A stretch of DNA of 64,000 nucleotides from NCBI GenBank assembly GCA_021325365.1, contig JAJPHF010000184.1:15731-79730 (forward strand). The letters are read 5' to 3'. The stretch comes from Pseudomonadota bacterium. Lineage in GTDB: Bacteria > Chloroflexota > UBA6077 > JAJPHF01. Made by a program: the position numbers and the translations under genes. Shown piece by piece: positions 41,530 through 49,947 of the stretch. Position 1 is the stretch's first letter. Every line of letters begins with the position of its first letter. The notes beneath the pieces were generated by a model that saw only the letters and a list, made by a program, of their open reading frames with translations, did not search any database and had not been told where the DNA came from.

Positions 41530-42686
41530 CAGGACGGCATCACGGTCTTTAGGAAGTCCAGAATCTCGTCCCGCATCCGCACGAACTGCTCAGAGTAGTT
41601 CTGCTGGTAGGTGATGCCATCCTTCGGGATGAACAGCGGGTTCACGTGGTCGGTGGGCACGTCGCGGCGCTGGCTGGCGTAACCGGCCGCCTTGCTCCAG
41701 GCGAGCTGCCCGTCGCGCGACAGCAGGTAGTCGAGGTAGACCGTCACCGCGTTCTGGTGCGGCGCGTTGCGCACGACGGACACGACGGCGTTCCCCGACG
41801 TGACGTAGCCGCCCTCTCGCATGCGCGCCGTATCCATGTTCCGCACGGGCAGGCCCCGCTCGATAGCCTCGTTCGCAAGCGTGTCGCTCACGCCCAGCGC
41901 GATAGGGTACTGCCCGCGCGCCACCCAGTCGATGATCTGGCGGTCGTCGTTGGAGATCACCGGGTCCTGCGCGAACAACTGGCGCAGGTAGTCGCGGCCC
42001 AGGGAGTCTGTCGCGTAGAGGAAGGTGATCGCGGCCTGGCCGCCGCCCGCGATGCGCGGGTCGCGCAGCACGATCTTCCCCTTCCAGCGGGGGGCGAGCA
42101 GGTCGCGGTAGGACGTGAAGTCGTCGGGCGACACCTGGTTCGGGTTGTAGAGGAACGGCGGCTTCACGTAGACGCTGAAGATCAGGCCGTACTGGCCGGA
42201 GCTGTCCGCGTAGTCGTACTTGCCGCCGCGCCAGACGCTCGGGTCGCTGTCGTTCGGCCCCACGAGGTAGGGCGGGACAGGCGCCAGCGCATTCGCTGGG
42301 ATCAGGGTATCCACGACGCCCGCCGTCCCGGCGATGGTCAGGTCGGTCAGGTACTGGCCGGCGTTCACCTCGGCGAGCACCTTGGCCGTGAGCGGGCTAC
42401 CGGCCAGGCCCTGGTAGTCGACCTGGATGTCGGGATACTGCTGCTGGAAGCCGAGCGTCAGGGCGTCGCGCGTCTCGTTGCCCTGCGGCCCCATGATACT
42501 GATGCGTCCTTCCCGCTTCGCCGCCGCGACGATCGCGTCCCAGGTGGGCGCGCCCTGGCCACCGGCCACGCCCACGGGCGCGGCCGGTCCCGCGGCATTG
42601 CCCGGCGCGGGCGATGGCGCGGCGCCCGGCCTGCACGCCGCCCACACGACCGCCAGGGCCAGGCCAATCACGAGCCGTGCGCGCAT
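41529..42686 (-). CDS. Solute-binding lipoprotein, family 1 type
   Basis: 385 residues with the lipobox VWAAC. The mature part begins WDAIVAAAKREGRISIMGPQG and contains APRWKGKIVLRDPR, typical of family 1 (AfuA/FbpA-like) binders and similar to the lipoprotein at 33423. AAGGA lies 8 nt before the ATG. It is coupled to the permease by overlapping stop and start codons. An almost unbroken 22-bp hairpin lies just upstream. Confidence 0.9.
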   Translation of the reverse strand: MRARLVIGLALAVVWAACRPGAAPSPAPGNAAGPAAPVGVAGGQGAPTWDAIVAAAKREGRISIMGPQGNETRDALTLGFQQQYPDIQVDYQGLAGSPLTAKVLAEVNAGQYLTDLTIAGTAGVVDTLIPANALAPVPPYLVGPNDSDPSVWRGGKYDYADSSGQYGLIFSVYVKPPFLYNPNQVSPDDFTSYRDLLAPRWKGKIVLRDPRIAGGGQAAITFLYATDSLGRDYLRQLFAQDPVISNDDRQIIDWVARGQYPIALGVSDTLANEAIERGLPVRNMDTARMREGGYVTSGNAVVSVVRNAPHQNAVTVYLDYLLSRDGQLAWSKAAGYASQRRDVPTDHVNPLFIPKDGITYQQNYSEQFVRMRDEILDFLKTVMPS

Positions 42687-42708
42687 ACCGCCATTCCTTC
42701 CCAGGAAT

Positions 42709-42756
42709 CCGTAGATTGATAGGTGTTGTGGTCACACAACACCTATCAATCTACGG
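42709..42756. repeat. Perfect 22-bp-arm hairpin
   Basis: Arms 42709-42730 and 42735-42756 are exact complements over 22 bp with the loop GTCA. The inner ten pairs are AGGTGTTGTG/CACAACACCT, the same as in the hairpin at 38988. It lies between the LLM stop (42768) and the lipoprotein start (42686), so it could terminate or protect the LLM transcript. Confidence 0.85.
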
Positions 42757-42767
42757 ACTACGGAGCA

Positions 42768-43766
42768 TCATCCTAGCCGCTGCACCACCGACTCGGAGAG
42801 GTAGTGCAGGTACTCCTTGCGGGCCGCTTGCTCTTTCGGCCAGTTCGCGAAGGCCAGGCCGAGGTAGTCGAAGCCCAGCCGCTCGCGCCAGCGGCTGATC
42901 TGCTCCAGGCAGTCGTCGGGCGTGCCGACGATCGCCCAGTCGCGCGGGTCCACGCCCGGGTTCTCGGCCGTGTGGACGACCGGCGAGCCGCGCCGGTCGC
43001 GCGTGTTCATGAACGCCGTCGCCCGCACCACCCGCAGGCGCATGGCCGCGGCCTCCGCGGCCGCGTAGGTGGGCGCCACGCTGATCTCGCGCTCCACGCC
43101 GAGGCGGCCGGTGCGGCCCACGCGGGCCAGCTCCGCGCGATAGGCTTCCGTGGCGGTCGCCGCGTCCCGCCAGCTCGTCTGGCTGGCGAACACCAGGCCG
43201 TCGGCCACGCGCGCGGCGCGCTCGCTGGCCGGCACGCTGTGCGCGCCCACCCAGAGCGGCGGATACGGCTTCTGCACGGGCGTCATCCCCATCTGCACGC
43301 CGTGGACCGACCAGAAGCGGCCCTCGAACGTGACCTTCTCGCCCGTCCAGAGCTGCTTCATGAGCCGCAGCGACTCCAGGAAGCGCGGCACGCGCAGCCG
43401 CTGCGGGAAGCCCGCGGCCTCGAACTCCTCTTGCGGCCAGCCGATGCCGACGCCGAAGTCCAGGCGGCCGTTCGCGATGTGGTCGAGCGTGCACACCTGG
43501 TGGGCCAGCTCGACGGGGTTGTGCAGGGGCGGCTTCATCACGCTGACCATCAGGCGCATGGGCGCGGCGTCGGGCGCCAGGCGGGCGAGCAGCGGGATCG
43601 GCTCCAGCACCGGCGGCGCGGCCAGCCAGCGGTGCGGCACGCGCAGCATGTGGTAGGTGCCAAGCCTCGCCGCGTAGCGGGCCAGCTCAGCCGACTGCTC
43701 AATCTGGTCGTAAAGCGGACGGTCCGGCTCGAAGCCGGTGCGCAGGTTGATGCCGATGGTCAGCAT
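42768..43766 (-). CDS. LLM-class flavin-dependent oxidoreductase (2)
   Basis: 332 residues, luciferase-like barrel. LDHIANGRLDFGVGIGWPQEEFEAAG (about 94-119) is the classical FMN/F420-binding region, and PLWVGAHSVPASERAARVADG (about 170) follows. The ATG has GGAGGG 5 nt upstream. Downstream of a UbiD gene and upstream of an ABC lipoprotein-permease pair, it may oxidise the imported or decarboxylated compound. Hairpins bound it on both sides. Confidence 0.9.
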   Translation of the reverse strand: MLTIGINLRTGFEPDRPLYDQIEQSAELARYAARLGTYHMLRVPHRWLAAPPVLEPIPLLARLAPDAAPMRLMVSVMKPPLHNPVELAHQVCTLDHIANGRLDFGVGIGWPQEEFEAAGFPQRLRVPRFLESLRLMKQLWTGEKVTFEGRFWSVHGVQMGMTPVQKPYPPLWVGAHSVPASERAARVADGLVFASQTSWRDAATATEAYRAELARVGRTGRLGVEREISVAPTYAAAEAAAMRLRVVRATAFMNTRDRRGSPVVHTAENPGVDPRDWAIVGTPDDCLEQISRWRERLGFDYLGLAFANWPKEQAARKEYLHYLSESVVQRLG

Positions 43767-43824
43767 GCAAACCCTCCGCGGCCACGAAGCGCGGGGGCGC
43801 CTGGTACCTCGCCACGGTGAAAGC

Positions 43825-43854
43825 GCCAGGTGATTGCATCTGCAATCACCTGGC
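43825..43854. repeat. Perfect 14-bp-arm palindrome
   Basis: GCCAGGTGATTGCA (43825-43838) and TGCAATCACCTGGC (43841-43854) surround two bases, between the UbiD stop (43875) and the LLM start (43766). It may be a terminator without a T-run or an operator. Confidence 0.75.
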
Positions 43855-43874
43855 CTTTCCCCTGTGGCCGGGTA

Positions 43875-45287
43875 CTAGCGCCGTCCGCCCCGCCTGAGCA
43901 CGAGCGGGATCTCGTAGCGCGCCCAATCGCGCTCCACCTTGTCGAGCATCTCGTCGGCCGGCCGACAGACCGGCGGGTAGCTCGCCGCGTTGTAGCGCGT
44001 CGCGTCGATGATGATCTTCGACGTGCGCGCCGTCCGCGTCTGCTCGGCGAGCGGCAATGACGGGTCAATCGAGCTGCCCGGCAGCTCGGTCAGGATCTCG
44101 ATGTCGCGGTGCGGCTGCACCCGCGTGGCGATCGCCCATTCGACGGCCAGCGGGTCGAACGGGTCCACGTCCGCGTCGACGACTGTCACCTGCTTCACGC
44201 TGCGGCCGGTCGGCGTCCCGAAGGCCGCCATCCCCGCCATCTTGCCGTAGCCCTCGTACATCTTCTCGACCGCGAGGACGACGTGCAGCACCCCCGCGCC
44301 GCCCTCGGTGAAGTGGACGGCCTTCACCCCGGGCAGGCTGATGTGGCGGAGCATCTCCGCCTCCTTGCCAGCCGCGGTCAGCACGTCCGTCTCGTGGGGC
44401 GGCGCGCCCTGGTAGGCGAGGTGGAGGATGGGGTCGCGCCGGTGCGTGATCGCCGTCACGTGGATCGTCGTGCGCGGCAGCCGCGGGCCGCCATAGTGCC
44501 CCGTATACTCGCCAAACGGCCCCTCCTCGCGCTTCTCCGTGGGCCGCACCTCGCCCTCGACGATCACCTCCGCGTCGGCCGGCACCTCCAGCGGGACCGT
44601 CTTGCAGCGCACCAGCTCGATCGGTGCGCCGCGCAGGGCGCCGGCCACCGCCAGCTCGTCGGTCCCGAACGGCACGGGGACCGACGCCGCCATCGGCACG
44701 CGCGGGTCGCACCCCATCGCGATGGCCACCGGGAACGGCTCGTCGGGCGCCGAGCGCCGCTGCAGCATGATGTGGGCGAAGGGGCCGGACAGCAGGCCGA
44801 GCGTGCGCCCATCGTGCACCTGGTTGCGGTAGATCGCCGCGTTGCGCGCGCCCGTCGTCGGGTCGCGGGTGATGTGGCAGGAGAGCGTCAGGTAGGGCCC
44901 GCCGTCGAGCGCGCTCCAGGTCGGGGCGGGAAAGCAGGTCAGGTCGGCCTCGTCGCCGAGCCGCACCACCTCCTGGCAGGGGCCCGACTCGACGAGGACC
45001 GGCGGCAGCGGCCGGGCGGTGCGGCGGTTCCACTCGTGCTGCGTCTCGTCGGGCGCGCAGCCGAGCGCCAGCCCGTAGCGCCGCCGCGTGGCGAGTACGT
45101 TCACCACGATCGGGACGTCGTACCCGCCCGGGCGCTGGAAGAGCAGCGCCGGCCCGCCGTTGCGCAGGCTGTGCACGCAGACCGCGCCCAGCTCCTGGTC
45201 GAGCGCCACCGGCACGCCGATGCGCGCCAGCTCGCCCTCGCGCTCGAGCAGCGCCAGGAACTCCCGAAGCCCCGAATAGCCTCCCAC
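43875..45287 (-). CDS. UbiD-family prenylated-FMN decarboxylase (2)
   Basis: 470 residues from the GTG at 45287 (GGGAGG 4 nt before it), where UbiD homology begins (GGYSGLREFLALLEREGEL); an ATG at 45326 would add 13 residues. The catalytic Arg is in AIYRNQ (R154) and the Glu pair in EEGPFGEY (E255, E260). It differs much from the UbiD at 8020, so the two act on different acids. UbiX is absent here as well. The gene begins a minus-strand run with LLM, lipoprotein and permease. Confidence 0.92.
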   Translation of the reverse strand: MGGYSGLREFLALLEREGELARIGVPVALDQELGAVCVHSLRNGGPALLFQRPGGYDVPIVVNVLATRRRYGLALGCAPDETQHEWNRRTARPLPPVLVESGPCQEVVRLGDEADLTCFPAPTWSALDGGPYLTLSCHITRDPTTGARNAAIYRNQVHDGRTLGLLSGPFAHIMLQRRSAPDEPFPVAIAMGCDPRVPMAASVPVPFGTDELAVAGALRGAPIELVRCKTVPLEVPADAEVIVEGEVRPTEKREEGPFGEYTGHYGGPRLPRTTIHVTAITHRRDPILHLAYQGAPPHETDVLTAAGKEAEMLRHISLPGVKAVHFTEGGAGVLHVVLAVEKMYEGYGKMAGMAAFGTPTGRSVKQVTVVDADVDPFDPLAVEWAIATRVQPHRDIEILTELPGSSIDPSLPLAEQTRTARTSKIIIDATRYNAASYPPVCRPADEMLDKVERDWARYEIPLVLRRGGRR

Positions 45288-45424
45288 TTGGCCTCCCAAC
45301 TTGCCGCAGCCCGCGCCCCGCCGCATCCGTCATCCGCGCCTGGAGCCTCTGTGATAGCAGCCTCCGCGGACCTGGTCAACGAGCGCTCGCGGCCGGCGGC
45401 CCAGGAACAGCCTCCTACTGCGGC

Positions 45425-45454
45425 TTGACTGCCAGCAGGACGCGCGGCTAGTAT
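45425..45454 (+). promoter_or_regulatory. Candidate promoter upstream of the LLM gene
   Basis: TTGACT (45425-45430), 18-nt spacer, TAGTAT (45449-45454). It would give a leader of about 240 nt before the ATG at 45704. The remaining gap, 45288-45703, shows no gene. Confidence 0.5.
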
Positions 45455-45703
45455 ATTGCCGCACTCGCGAGAGAATTGCAACAGATGAAACCGGTATCTG
45501 CAGCGAGCAACCCTTGATCCCACACGTGCGCCGGGCCGCCGCTCGGCCCGTACCCAGCGTAGCCGCAAGGGGAGCGCCCGCCGCCAGTCCGCGCGTGCCG
45601 CTCGACCCGCCGCGGCGGCGCTTCCACCACCCACGCGCCGCGCCACCGCCCGAGCGCCGGGCGCCGACGCGCCCGAACCTGTCCAACAGGGAGCGGTCCT
45701 GGC

Positions 45704-46714
45704 ATGAGCGCACCGACCTTCAGCGTCGAGCTGTTCCAGTACCCGGCGCCGCGGATCATCCTGGACGAGATCACGCTGGCCGAGCGGCTCAGCTACGATG
45801 CCGTGTGGCTGGGCGACGCGCAGCTCCTCTGGCGCGAGCTGTACGTCATGCTGGGCGCGGCGGCGGCGCTGACCTCGACGATCGCCCTGGGCTCGTCCGT
45901 CACGAACCCAGTGACGCGGCTGCCGTCGGTCACCGCGGGCGCCATCGCGACGCTGTACGAGATGTCTGGCGGCCGCGCGCGCCTGGGGATCGGCGTCGGC
46001 GGCACCTCCACGGGGATGATGGGCGCGCCCTCGGCGACCCGTGCGCAGCTCGCGGCGTACGTGCGGGACGTGCGCGCGCTGTGCGCGGGCGAGACGGTGG
46101 CAGGGCCCTACGGCGAGATGCGGCTGGTGTACGCGAGCGCCGAGACGCGCCCGCCGATCTACGTCGGCGGCTCAGGCCCGAGGGTGCTCGCGCTGGCCGG
46201 CGAGATCGGCGACGGCGCGATCATCGGCGGCGGCACCTGCAGCCCGGAGCGCTTACAGGCGAAGCTGGCGGCGGTGCAGGAAGGCCGCGCGCGCGCCGCG
46301 CGTAGCGGCCCGTTCCGCGTCTCTCTGTCGGCGACGACGGCCGTACACCCCGACCGCGCCCTGGCGCTCGCCGCGGTCCGGCCGGCCGTAGCGGTGAACC
46401 TACGCCACACCGATCCGGCCTGGCCGCTGAGCGAGGCGGCCCGCCGCGCCCGCGCGGCCGTCATGGCGATCTACCACCACGACGAGCACATGAGCCCGGA
46501 CGTGGCCGAGAAGTTTGCTGTGGCCATCCCCGATGAGGTGGTCGACGAGTTCGCCATCGCCGGCACGCCCGCCGAGTGCCTGGCCCGGGTGCGCGCCATC
46601 TTCGCGGCTGGCGTGGACGAGATCATGATCAACCCCTATGGTGTGGCCGGGGCCCCGCGCGCGGCGACGGTCGAAACCTTCGCCCGCGAGGTGATCGCCC
46701 CGCTGCGAGGGTAG
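45704..46714 (+). CDS. LLM-class oxidoreductase, F420-type (3)
   Basis: 336 residues, luciferase-like barrel of the methylene-tetrahydromethanopterin-reductase-like group. IGVGGTSTGMMG near residue 97 and PPIYVGGSGPRVLALAGEIGDG near 148 are the cofactor segments of F420-dependent members. GGGAG precedes the ATG by 10 nt. The next gene, 117 bp on, is a mycothiol-type DinB protein. F420 and mycothiol are both found in Actinobacteria and some Chloroflexota. Confidence 0.88.
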   Translation: MSAPTFSVELFQYPAPRIILDEITLAERLSYDAVWLGDAQLLWRELYVMLGAAAALTSTIALGSSVTNPVTRLPSVTAGAIATLYEMSGGRARLGIGVGGTSTGMMGAPSATRAQLAAYVRDVRALCAGETVAGPYGEMRLVYASAETRPPIYVGGSGPRVLALAGEIGDGAIIGGGTCSPERLQAKLAAVQEGRARAARSGPFRVSLSATTAVHPDRALALAAVRPAVAVNLRHTDPAWPLSEAARRARAAVMAIYHHDEHMSPDVAEKFAVAIPDEVVDEFAIAGTPAECLARVRAIFAAGVDEIMINPYGVAGAPRAATVETFAREVIAPLRG

Positions 46715-46734
46715 TGCCAGTGCTCCCTCAGGAG

Positions 46735-46822
46735 CGGGGGTTTGGGGGTTCCCCCCACGTCCTCGTCTCGGGGGTTCAGAGGGTGGCCCTCCTGGTTGGG
46801 CGTTTGGGGGTGCCCCCCAAAG
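46735..46822. repeat. TTTGGGGG/CCCCCCAAA palindromes
   Basis: Two imperfect hairpins of the wording GTTTGGGGGTTCCCCCC (about 46738-46757) and TTTGGGGGTGCCCCCCAAA (46803-46821). The second ends inside the AAGGAGA ribosome site of the next gene, so it could limit translation. The wording is that of a widespread intergenic repeat. Confidence 0.6.
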
Positions 46823-46831
46823 GAGATAGCC

Positions 46832-47656
46832 ATGGCGACAGAGCAGGAGACCATCGAGCACCTGCAGGCGGTCGGGCGCGCCGTGCAGCGGGAGGCCGCC
46901 GCGATGGCAGCCGACTGGCGGCGCCGGGATGACGCGGCGTGGGAAGCGCCCACGGCCTGCAGCGCGTGGACCGCGCGCGAGGTAGCGGCGCACGTGACGG
47001 ATGGGGCGGAGCGCGCCGTCGTGGTGGCGCGGGCGGCGCTCGCGGGTGAGCCGGTGCCGCAGTATGACACGGCCGAGCGCCGCCGCCGCCACGCCGCCCT
47101 GCGCAGCCTGCCGGGCGACGAGCTAGCCGACCGGCTGGAGCGCGACCTGGCGGCCGTGTTCCAGACGCTGAACGGTGTGCCCGCGGCCACGCTGCACGGC
47201 ACGACGGTGTCCCTGGGCGGCGGCCCGCACACGCTCGCGCAGTTCGCCGACCAGCGGCTGGTGGAAACGGCGCTGCACGCCTGGGACATCCGGGCGGGCA
47301 GCGACCGCGACGCCACCATCGCGCCTGAGTCCGCCGCGGCGATGACTGACTTCGTGCTGTGGCGCGTGCCCCGCCTGGCGCACGCGGCCGATGGGCGCGG
47401 CACAGCGCTGCGCTACCGCTGTGAGCTGGAGGGCACCGGCGGCGGGCCGATCACACTGGACATCGGGCCGGACCGCGTAACGGCGACCCGCGGCGGCGCG
47501 GACGCGAGCCCGGCGCTCACCCTGCCCGTCGAAGCCTTCATCCGGCTCGTCTGGGGGCGCCTGGACGTGCCGCGCGCCCTGGACCGCGGCGTAGTGCGCA
47601 CCCAGGTCCCGCGCGAGGAGATGCTGGCGCTTAGTGCGCTGTTCCCGGGCCACTAA
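46832..47656 (+). CDS. Maleylpyruvate isomerase-family, mycothiol-dependent-type enzyme
   Basis: 274 residues with an N-terminal DinB/MDMPI four-helix domain (CSAWTAREVAAHVTDGAERA near 45) and a C-terminal SCP2-like β domain. The His of AAHVTD and the HxxxD of LHAWDIRAG are the usual metal ligands. The namesake enzyme isomerises maleylpyruvate, a product of gentisate ring cleavage, using mycothiol. A gentisate-dioxygenase-like bicupin lies at 37846. AAGGAGA stands 5 nt before the ATG at 46832. Confidence 0.88.
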   Translation: MATEQETIEHLQAVGRAVQREAAAMAADWRRRDDAAWEAPTACSAWTAREVAAHVTDGAERAVVVARAALAGEPVPQYDTAERRRRHAALRSLPGDELADRLERDLAAVFQTLNGVPAATLHGTTVSLGGGPHTLAQFADQRLVETALHAWDIRAGSDRDATIAPESAAAMTDFVLWRVPRLAHAADGRGTALRYRCELEGTGGGPITLDIGPDRVTATRGGADASPALTLPVEAFIRLVWGRLDVPRALDRGVVRTQVPREEMLALSALFPGH

Positions 47657-47682
47657 CACCAGCTCCGGTGCTAGGTTCACTG

Positions 47683-48297
47683 TTACGCCCGCCGCGCGGC
47701 CAGCCAACGGCCGAAGTCGGCACGAAGCACCACCGGGTCCGCGTTGAAGAACGGGGTGGGCGGCGCCTCCGTGCCGACCGGCACGCGCAGCAGCCAGGGG
47801 CCGTCCTCGGTCCGCGCCCGCTGAAGCCCGGCCTCCAGCGCCTCGGCGCCCTCCACGAGCGCGCTCCGCAAGCCACAGGCGCGCGCAACGGCCACGAAGT
47901 CCGTCGTCACCGCTGCCGTGGCCTGCCCGCCGGTGGCCAGGTACACGCCGTTGTCACAGACGACCACTACCAGCTTCTTCGGCCGCAGCAGCCCGATACT
48001 GCTCAGCACCGAGAAGCCCATGAGCAGGCTCCCGTCCCCGTCGGCCACCACCACGCGCTCGATGGCCGGCTCGTCGGCCAGGCCCACGGCCAGCCCGAGC
48101 CCGATCGGCGTCGCGAGGCCCATCGAGTCCAGCATCGGCAGATGGTTGGAGCGGCGGCCACAGAACGCGACCATCTCGCGGATGGTGCCGCCGATGGTCA
48201 GGATGATCGGCTGGTCGGGAAATGCCTGGTCGAGTAGCCTCAGCGCCTCCGGGCGTTGGAGCTGGGTGGGGCTGTGGCGCGGCGCGGCGGCGCGCAT
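47683..48297 (-). CDS. TPP-dependent decarboxylase, β subunit (ComE-like)
   Basis: 204 residues carrying the TPP-pyrophosphate motif: GDGS at 87-90 and N116 in CDNGVY. It is the size of the β chain of sulfopyruvate decarboxylase or the C-terminal half of phosphonopyruvate decarboxylase, which remove CO2 from 3-substituted pyruvates. Its ATG follows one base after the α-subunit stop (TGA-G-ATG). It ends the eight-gene minus-strand run. Confidence 0.88.
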   Translation of the reverse strand: MRAAAPRHSPTQLQRPEALRLLDQAFPDQPIILTIGGTIREMVAFCGRRSNHLPMLDSMGLATPIGLGLAVGLADEPAIERVVVADGDGSLLMGFSVLSSIGLLRPKKLVVVVCDNGVYLATGGQATAAVTTDFVAVARACGLRSALVEGAEALEAGLQRARTEDGPWLLRVPVGTEAPPTPFFNADPVVLRADFGRWLAARRA

Positions 48298-48298
48298 C

Positions 48299-48883
48299 TC
48301 AGCCTCCCATCAAGTTGACGAGCAGGAAGATCGGGCGGTGCGTGGTCTGCGCGTACTCGTAGGCGCGGATCACGGTCGGCGTCCAGGCGTCAAGCGACGT
48401 GCGGCCATCGAGCTGGAAGTAGCGGAACTGGGCAGCGTCGAGCAGCGCTTCGGCATGCTCTGAGACCATGTGGATCATCGAGTTGTACTCGCCCAGCCCC
48501 CCGCGCCGCGAAGTCACGATGAGCATGGGCACGTGGTAGGCCTGCGGGAAGGTGGCGAGCGCCGTTATCAGGTTGCCGATGCCATTGTCCTGAATGATCA
48601 TCACCGCGCGCTGGCCGGCCAGCACCAGCCCCGACAGGATGCCGACGCCCTCCTCCTCGCGCGGCACGGGGAACGTGCGGACGCCCGGCGCCGCCAGGAA
48701 GTGCCCGACGACGGCCTTGAGCGTGCTGCTCGGCAGGAAGAGCACGTGTTGCGGCTGGATCGCCTCGATCCCCGCGATGATCGCCGCGCTGCGCTCGTCC
48801 ACCGCCGGTGGGGACGCCGGGGTCGCGGGCGTCTGCCGCCCGCTCGCCGGCGCGCTAGCTCCGCCGAAACCGCTCCCAGCCAT
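48299..48883 (-). CDS. TPP-dependent decarboxylase, α subunit (ComD-like)
   Basis: 194 residues, the pyrimidine-binding half. REEEGVGILSGLVLAGQRAVM holds the Glu that activates TPP, and IIQDNGIGNLITAL follows, as in ComD. The first 30 residues are a Ser/Pro-rich tail. The stop is one base before the β-subunit ATG, and the ATG overlaps the stop of the GlcG-type gene (TGATG). As α and β are separate chains, an α2β2 or larger enzyme is expected. The true substrate is unknown. Confidence 0.88.
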   Translation of the reverse strand: MAGSGFGGASAPASGRQTPATPASPPAVDERSAAIIAGIEAIQPQHVLFLPSSTLKAVVGHFLAAPGVRTFPVPREEEGVGILSGLVLAGQRAVMIIQDNGIGNLITALATFPQAYHVPMLIVTSRRGGLGEYNSMIHMVSEHAEALLDAAQFRYFQLDGRTSLDAWTPTVIRAYEYAQTTHRPIFLLVNLMGG

Positions 48884-49284
48884 CAGACGCCCCCTAGTGC
48901 AGCCTGCGCCAGCGCCTCGTCCTGCTCGGCCGTGGAGCCGCTCACGCCGATCGCGCCGACAACCGTACCGTTCCGCGCGATCGGCACCCCGCCGCCCGCG
49001 GCCGTGATGGGGAACCGCACGGCCTGCTGGAGGCTCCGCACCAGGTCGGGGTGGCCGCGCGCCAGCTCGGCCACGCTGCTCGTGGGCCGCTGGAAATTCA
49101 GCGCCGTCACGGCCTTCGCGAGTGCCACGTCCGGCCCCATGAGCAGCGCTCCATCCATCCGGTCGAGCTGCAGGAGCTGCCCCGCCTCGTCCACCACGGC
49201 GACGGCGACCCGAAGGTTCTGCGCGCCGGCGGCCGCGATGGCAGCGTCGGCGTAGCGGCGCGCATCGGCCAGCGTCAAGAGCAT
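48883..49284 (-). CDS. GlcG/HbpS-family (DUF336) protein (1)
   Basis: 133 residues, the complete compact GlcG/HbpS fold: LTLADARRYADAAIAAA at the start, VAVVDEAGQLLQLDRMDGA, and GGVPIARNGTVVGAIGVSG near the end. HbpS binds haem; GlcG relatives accompany glycolate, diol or aromatic degradation and their activity is unclear. AGGGGAGG stands before the ATG at 49284. Its stop overlaps the α-subunit start, which ties it to the TPP decarboxylase. A longer paralogue is directly upstream. Confidence 0.85.
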   Translation of the reverse strand: MLLTLADARRYADAAIAAAGAQNLRVAVAVVDEAGQLLQLDRMDGALLMGPDVALAKAVTALNFQRPTSSVAELARGHPDLVRSLQQAVRFPITAAGGGVPIARNGTVVGAIGVSGSTAEQDEALAQAALGGV

Positions 49285-49301
49285 GCGGCCCTCCCCTGGA
49301 T

Positions 49302-49820
49302 TCAGTGGACCTCCTGGCCCACGTGCTGGTTCTGATACGGAATGTCGAGCGCGTAGGCGATGATGAGGTCCTCGACGTTCGCCAGCTCCCCGTTGACCGT
49401 TAGCTTCGCGGGGTCGAGCCCCGGCACCTGGGTCCACGGGCGGATGCCGGGCCCCGTGGACATCCCGCCCACCACCCGCCCCTCTCGGACGATGGGCATC
49501 CCGCCAGGCCCCGGGAACAGGTGCTCGGGCAGGATCGTCTCGTAAGACTGGAATCGCTCCGGGAAGCGGTGCATGCGCTCAGAGAACTGCGCCGTCGGCT
49601 CGTGGGTCACGGCCGCCGCGTAGGCCTTGGCCCGCGACACCCCGATGCCCGCCAGCGGAGCCCCCTCGATGCGCGAGATCGAGACGACGTTACCCCCCTC
49701 GTCCACGACGACGAACGTGCCGCGCTGGCCCAGCTCGCGGGCCTTCTCCAGCGCCCGGTCGATGTAGCCGCGCGCCTCGGCCAGCGTCAGCGGCGGGGCC
49801 GTGCCTCCCTCAGTTGCCAT
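49302..49820 (-). CDS. GlcG/HbpS-family (DUF336) protein (2)
   Basis: 172 residues. It has the same LTLAEARGYIDRALEKA and FVVVDEGGNVVSISRIEGA signature, then an insert with the PEHLFPGPGGMPIV segment and an extra C-terminal stretch of about 40 residues (ANVEDLIIAYALDIPYQNQ). This makes it a longer variant that may pair with the short one. GGAGG stands 6 nt before the ATG. Two adjoining GlcG copies in a catabolic operon suggest a heteromeric function. Confidence 0.85.
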   Translation of the reverse strand: MATEGGTAPPLTLAEARGYIDRALEKARELGQRGTFVVVDEGGNVVSISRIEGAPLAGIGVSRAKAYAAAVTHEPTAQFSERMHRFPERFQSYETILPEHLFPGPGGMPIVREGRVVGGMSTGPGIRPWTQVPGLDPAKLTVNGELANVEDLIIAYALDIPYQNQHVGQEVH

Positions 49821-49947
49821 CCCGATCCTCCGGGCGGTGTCTTGTAGCCGGGGCGCGTCCAGCGAAAGCTAACCCGCCTATGCCCCGTCGCCGCGTGCCT
49901 CGGTATCCCGGTTGCTCTCGTGAGACGGGCGGTTACTCCGTGCCGCC

